From: Maritimibacter alkaliphilus
GTDB taxonomy: Bacteria; Pseudomonadota; Alphaproteobacteria; Rhodobacterales; Rhodobacteraceae
Direction: 5' to 3'
Assembly: GCF_019801605.1 (NCBI RefSeq)
Contig: NZ_JAHVIT010000001.1
Coordinates: 744,001-808,000, forward strand
Length of the DNA: 64,000 nucleotides
The notes beneath the pieces were generated by a model. That model was given only the letters and a program-made list of their open reading frames with translations, searched no databases and had not been told where the DNA came from. Numbering within the stretch: the first letter of the stretch is position 1; the number at the start of each line of letters is the position of its first letter. This document shows positions 60,347 to 64,000 of the stretch, in pieces. The position numbers and the translations under genes were made by a program.

Positions 60347-61369
60347 TCATACCTCTGCGCAGGTCGCGCGGTTCAGTCTGTCCCCGAGGGCGGCCACAAG
60401 GCGTGGCGCCGCGTCGAGGTCGAGGAAGGCGGGCAGCACCTGCCGCGCACCGGTGGTCTGCGCCAGCGAGACGAGGTCATCGAGGCGGGGGTGGACGTTC
60501 CAGCCCATCCACTCTGCCGCACCGCTGGCGATCATGCCATGGGCCGGGCTGCTGCGCGGCACGTGGGAGGAGAAGATGAAGCGGAAGCCGGTGCGCCACC
60601 GCAGCGCGGCGGGCAGCCCGTGTTCCGCGTTGGGGCCATCGGCGACGATCACCATGCCGGGGCGGGCGGTCTCCTCGGTCACCGCCTCGGGCAGGGCAAA
60701 GCCCAGCCGGGCGCATTCGGCGGCGATCACCGGGCAGGCGTTGACGGTCAGCCCGGCCTCGGAGAGCCCCGCCACCATGTCCGGCCCGCGCCCGTCGGCG
60801 GGGCAGGGCAGCACGGCCCCGCCACGGGCGGCCCGTGCCAGCCGGTCGATCTGGTCGGTCAGCGCCTCGTCCCGGTCACCGTAGGAGGCATCGGCCAGAA
60901 CGCTGGCGGCGCACGGGAAGGGATCGCAGGGAAGGAGCGCGCCCTCGGTGCTGAAATCGCCGGTGTAGAGGAAGCCGCCCGCCTCGGTCTCGAAGCGCAT
61001 CCAGATGCCACCGGGCGCATGGCCCGCGCGGCCGGTTTCAACCGTCAGCCCGGCGACCTCGGCCCGGCCCGTTTCGGGCAGGGCCTGCGTCGTCGCGGGG
61101 CGGGTGCCGTTCAGCTGGCGCAGGCATTCCGCGCTTGCCAGCACCGGGGGCGATCCGATCTCGTCGAGCCGGTTCAGCGCCCCGGCGTGGTCGATATGGG
61201 CATGGCTCAGCAGGACGGCGTCCACCCGGCCCGCGCCGGAGAGGTCGGGCACTTCGCCCAGTTCCAGCCCCGCGCCAAGGTCCAGCAGCAGGCGGCGGTC
61301 GTCGATTTCCAGCAGGAAGATCGCGGCGCTCTTGCGTCCGATCCCGCTGAGGGCGGTCAGTCGCGCCAT
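60347..61369 (-). CDS. Metallo-beta-lactamase-fold hydrolase
   Basis: A 340-residue MBL-fold enzyme with the complete HXHXDH motif at 56-61 (SHAHIDHAG), the third metal-site histidine in GRAGHAPGG, and the bridging aspartate in LYTGDFS. The later part (RFIFSSHVPRSSPAHG, then GWNVHPRLDDLVSLAQ) resembles the beta-CASP region of RNase-J/CPSF-like nucleases and phosphodiesterases. It starts inside the end of the permease gene (13-bp overlap). Substrate unknown; a phosphodiester is a fair guess, given the phosphatase next door. Confidence 0.87.
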   Translation of the reverse strand: MARLTALSGIGRKSAAIFLLEIDDRRLLLDLGAGLELGEVPDLSGAGRVDAVLLSHAHIDHAGALNRLDEIGSPPVLASAECLRQLNGTRPATTQALPETGRAEVAGLTVETGRAGHAPGGIWMRFETEAGGFLYTGDFSTEGALLPCDPFPCAASVLADASYGDRDEALTDQIDRLARAARGGAVLPCPADGRGPDMVAGLSEAGLTVNACPVIAAECARLGFALPEAVTEETARPGMVIVADGPNAEHGLPAALRWRTGFRFIFSSHVPRSSPAHGMIASGAAEWMGWNVHPRLDDLVSLAQTTGARQVLPAFLDLDAAPRLVAALGDRLNRATCAEV

Positions 61370-63093
61370 GGCAGCACCCCCTCGGGCAGGCGGCGGCCGA
61401 AGACGAGGCTCACCCCCATCAGCGCCAGCACCAGCAGCACCATCAGGCAGCCCACCGCCGCGGCCAGCGTGGAGGACCCGGCCTCTTCAAGGAAGATGAT
61501 CATCGGCCCGATGGTCTGGGCCCGCGAGGAGACGAGCAGGACCGAGGTCTGGATCTCGTTGATCGCGGTCATGAAGACGAGGATGCCCGCGGCGGTGGCC
61601 GCAGGGGCGACCGAGGGCAGGATGATCGTGCGCAGCCGGGTGAAGATGCCGGCGCCTGCCAGTTGCGCGGCCTCGTCCAGCGCCCGGTCGATCTGGGCAT
61701 AGCCGCCGAGGACCGGCCGCAGGGCGAGGGCGAGGAAGTTCGAGAAATAGGCCGCGAGGATCACCCAGACCGTGCCATAGAGCCCGGTGCCGATGAAGGG
61801 GAGCGGGCGCAGGAAGAAGAGGATCATCGCCACGCCGATGATGATGCCCGGCAGCGCATAGGCCAGCTCCGAGGCCAGCCGCAGCAGCTTGGCCACCCAG
61901 CCGCGCCGCCATGTCAGCACATAGCCGAGGGCGACCGCCACCGGGATCAGCACGGCGACGGTGGTGCAAGTGATCCAGAAGGAGGTCACGAAGGCCTCGC
62001 GGATGCCCTTGTGGTGGAAGAGCGCGTTGGCGAAGTTCTCAAGCGTGATCGTCTCGGCGCTCAGCGGCTGGCCATAGCCGCGCACGAGGGCGGCGGCGAA
62101 AAGCGCGCTCAGCGGCAGGGCGAGGCCGACCAGCAGGTAGCCCCATGCGGCGAGGCCCACGGGCCACTGCCAGCGGCCGAGGCTCATCCGGGGGGCGCGG
62201 TGCGCGCTGTCGACCCGCTGGTCGCCCTTGCGGCCCAACCACGCGGTCAGGGTCATGCCGATGACGGTCAGCACCGCCAGCAGCAGCGCCAGCAGCGCCA
62301 TGTCGTTGAGCGCGGAGGGCCCGTAGGAGTTCAGCCGGCGATAGATCATGGTGATCAGCGTCTCGACCCGCGCGGGAATGCCCAGCATGGCCTGGATGCC
62401 GAAGTTCCCGATCGAGGAGACGAAGGCGAGCGCGGCACCCGCAAAGACACCGCCCCGGATCAGCGGCAGGATGATGTCGCGGATCACCGCGCCCCGGCCC
62501 GCACCGTTGGAATGCGCGGCCTCGATCAGCGCGGCGGGCAGCCGTTGCAGGCTGGCGCGGACCGAGAGGAACACCAGCGGCGCATTGTAGAGCCCCAGCA
62601 GGAAGATGATGCCGCCCATGGAATAGAGCGGATGGCGCGTGCCCGGCGGCAGCGACAGCCCGAGCGCACCCAGAACGGGGCTCGAGGGCGAAAAGGCCTG
62701 CACCCAGGCCAGTGCCGTGACCTGCGGTGGGATCATCAGGGGCAGCACGAAGCCGAAGACCCAGAGCGTGCGGGCGCGCATGTCGGTCAGCGTGGTCAGC
62801 AGCGCGGCCAGCGTGCCTGCGACGGTGGCGAGGCAGGTGGCGGCGACGGAAATCCAGATCGTGTTGAGCGTGGCCCCCACGACGCGGCGCCCGCCGAGGA
62901 TGTCGGCGATCCGGCTGGCATCGAACTGGCCCTGCGGAAGAAGCGCGGCCCAGGCGAGGCGGGCCAGCGGCGCGATGGAGAGGACGCCCACGAAGAGCAC
63001 GAGCGCCAGCATCAGGGCGGCTTCGCCCGTCAGCCATCGCGGCAGCCGAAGCGCCCGCTGGGGGCGCTTCGACAGGGTTTCGGTCAGGCTCAC
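61357..63093 (-). CDS. Two-domain ABC importer permease (FbpB/PhnV-like)
   Basis: A 578-residue permease with two fused transmembrane domains, like the FbpB/AfuB iron and PhnU/V phosphonate permeases. Domain 1 (about 25-290) holds the EAA-type loop AAHSNGAGRGAVIRDIILPL and domain 2 (about 310-570) holds AAQLAGAGIFTRLRTIILPSV. About twelve helices are visible. It lies 4 bp after the binding-protein gene. No ATPase gene follows; the next gene is the MBL hydrolase, so the ATPase must lie upstream outside the window or elsewhere. Confidence 0.93.
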   Translation of the reverse strand: MSLTETLSKRPQRALRLPRWLTGEAALMLALVLFVGVLSIAPLARLAWAALLPQGQFDASRIADILGGRRVVGATLNTIWISVAATCLATVAGTLAALLTTLTDMRARTLWVFGFVLPLMIPPQVTALAWVQAFSPSSPVLGALGLSLPPGTRHPLYSMGGIIFLLGLYNAPLVFLSVRASLQRLPAALIEAAHSNGAGRGAVIRDIILPLIRGGVFAGAALAFVSSIGNFGIQAMLGIPARVETLITMIYRRLNSYGPSALNDMALLALLLAVLTVIGMTLTAWLGRKGDQRVDSAHRAPRMSLGRWQWPVGLAAWGYLLVGLALPLSALFAAALVRGYGQPLSAETITLENFANALFHHKGIREAFVTSFWITCTTVAVLIPVAVALGYVLTWRRGWVAKLLRLASELAYALPGIIIGVAMILFFLRPLPFIGTGLYGTVWVILAAYFSNFLALALRPVLGGYAQIDRALDEAAQLAGAGIFTRLRTIILPSVAPAATAAGILVFMTAINEIQTSVLLVSSRAQTIGPMIIFLEEAGSSTLAAAVGCLMVLLVLALMGVSLVFGRRLPEGVLPWRD

Positions 63094-63097
63094 AGGC

Positions 63098-64000
63098 TCA
63101 GAACCCGAAGATATCGGCGAACTTGGCGCGGACCTCTTCGTTGGTCTTTACCGCCTCGTCGGCGTCGTAGCCCAGCAGGGTCAGGTCCTCGATCGCGGGA
63201 TAGCCCTCGGGGCCGGCGACGCCGGGCAGGATCGGCAGGTTGCCTTGCTCGGCGACCAGTTCCTGGCCTTCGCGGCTCAGCAGGAAGTCGATGAAGAGCT
63301 TGGCGGCCTCCGGTTCATCGGTGGTCGACATGATCGCGGCCGGTTCAGTGATGAAGGAGACGCCGTCCTTGGGGGTGATGTAGTCCACCGGCGAGCCGTC
63401 GGCCTTGGCGCGCAGGGCGTTGGCGTCGACGATGATCGCGTATTTCGCCATGCCCGAGGCGACGGCCTTGGTGGCGGGGCCATTGCCGCCCTCGGGGACG
63501 ATGTCCAGATCGGCGAGGCCTTCGTAGAAGGCCCAGCCGATACCGTCTGCGTTGATCAGCGCGTGCAGGTGGTTCAGCGCGGCGCCCGAATAGAGCGGCG
63601 AGGGCACGGCGATCTGGCCGCGGTTCTCTTCCTTGAGCAGGTCCATCCAGCTCTCGACCGGCTCGGCGGTATTGGTGTTGTAGGCGATGCCCGTGGTCAG
63701 CGCCTTGGTGCCGAAGAAGGTCATGTCCGGGTCATAGGTGGCGGCATCGTAGTCCGCGACGGGCGCCTCCGGGTAGGCCATCAGGTGCCCGCCGGCCTTC
63801 AGCTCGCCGAGGTTGATCACGTCGGCCACCAGCAGCACGTCGGCCTGCACCTGGCCGGCCTCGATCTCGGCGCGCATGACGTTCATCAGGGCCGAGGTGC
63901 CGTTGCGGGTCCATTCCACGGTGATGTCGGGATGCGCCGCTTCGAAGGCGTCCACGGTTTCCTGCGCCTGTTCCGGCGCCTGGCTGGTGTAGAGCGTGAG
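63098..64000 (-). CDS. ABC importer binding protein, Fe3+/phosphonate-type, 5' end outside window
   Basis: The frame is open from the right edge for 301 residues to the stop at 63098; the signal peptide and start lie beyond the window. The visible start LTLYTSQAPEQAQETVDAFE is typical of the mature N-terminus of the AfuA/FbpA and 2-aminoethylphosphonate-binding group. Later features are TGIAYNTN, ESWMDLLKEENRGQIAVPSPLYSGAALN and the C-terminal FADIFGF. A GTG at 63955 is not needed as a start because the upstream codons are family-like. It is followed by the permease and delivers the substrate to it. Confidence 0.92.
   Translation of the reverse strand, partial: LTLYTSQAPEQAQETVDAFEAAHPDITVEWTRNGTSALMNVMRAEIEAGQVQADVLLVADVINLGELKAGGHLMAYPEAPVADYDAATYDPDMTFFGTKALTTGIAYNTNTAEPVESWMDLLKEENRGQIAVPSPLYSGAALNHLHALINADGIGWAFYEGLADLDIVPEGGNGPATKAVASGMAKYAIIVDANALRAKADGSPVDYITPKDGVSFITEPAAIMSTTDEPEAAKLFIDFLLSREGQELVAEQGNLPILPGVAGPEGYPAIEDLTLLGYDADEAVKTNEEVRAKFADIFGF

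Overview
The window is a stretch of GC-rich chromosome from a marine-type alphaproteobacterium, most likely Rhodobacteraceae (Roseobacter group). The signs are an iscR-led suf operon whose IscR lacks the usual cluster cysteines, an Irr-type palindrome in its promoter, a DsyB-like methyltransferase, an AcuI-type reductase, a CtrA box, and a Wzy-type exopolysaccharide locus of roseobacter flavour. The organism is inferred from gene content; no rRNA gene is present.

Layout. 1-2748 (minus strand): a TPR protein cut by the left edge, a tandem HD-domain protein, a small unknown protein and an alpha/beta hydrolase. 2784-2850: a compact divergent promoter with three nested inverted repeats. 2912-11877 (plus): the suf Fe-S assembly operon (iscR, a short cysteine desulfurase, sufB, two tiny membrane proteins, a YbjQ-like protein, a methyltransferase-like protein, sufC, sufD, two Yip1-like membrane proteins, sufS), closed by a 13-bp hairpin. 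12143-18267: a DsyB-like methyltransferase, tRNA-Arg(CCG), a Rieske oxygenase, a GT87-like membrane protein and an OpgG/MdoG protein.

18681-36222 is an exopolysaccharide region. It holds a Wzy-like polymerase, a Wzz/GumC-like co-polymerase, a LuxR-type response regulator, a fused GT26/sugar-phosphate transferase, a cysteine-free SUOX-like periplasmic protein, a hybrid histidine kinase, an Hsp70-like protein, a Wza-like exporter, a flippase and three glycosyltransferases. Four copies of an inverted repeat, best form CCTATCC-N4-GGATAGG, lie about 90-150 bp ahead of its transcription units. A CtrA box and two heptanucleotide repeat arrays also lie in or beside it. I read this as a dedicated regulon whose likely regulator is the embedded response regulator.

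36415-40159: an FAD-linked hydroxyacid oxidase diverging from a FadR-type GntR regulator, then acuI and a DksA/TraR-type zinc-finger protein. 40421-53212 (minus): eleven closely packed genes that look like one catabolic operon combining CoA-transferases, hydroxyacid dehydrogenase, class II aldolase, FGGY kinase, a TPP enzyme, a DMSO-reductase-family molybdoenzyme, an AhpD-like protein, a rhodanese and an acyl-CoA synthetase. It diverges from a PotABCD-type importer (53435-57474), with an IclR regulator at 58003-58755. Two matching GTTCY-N7-GGAAC palindromes, one per promoter, tie the operon and importer together. I do not recognise the pathway. 58762-64000 (minus): a LacI regulator, a dual-specificity-type phosphatase, a metallo-beta-lactamase-fold hydrolase, a two-domain ABC permease and a solute-binding protein cut by the right edge.
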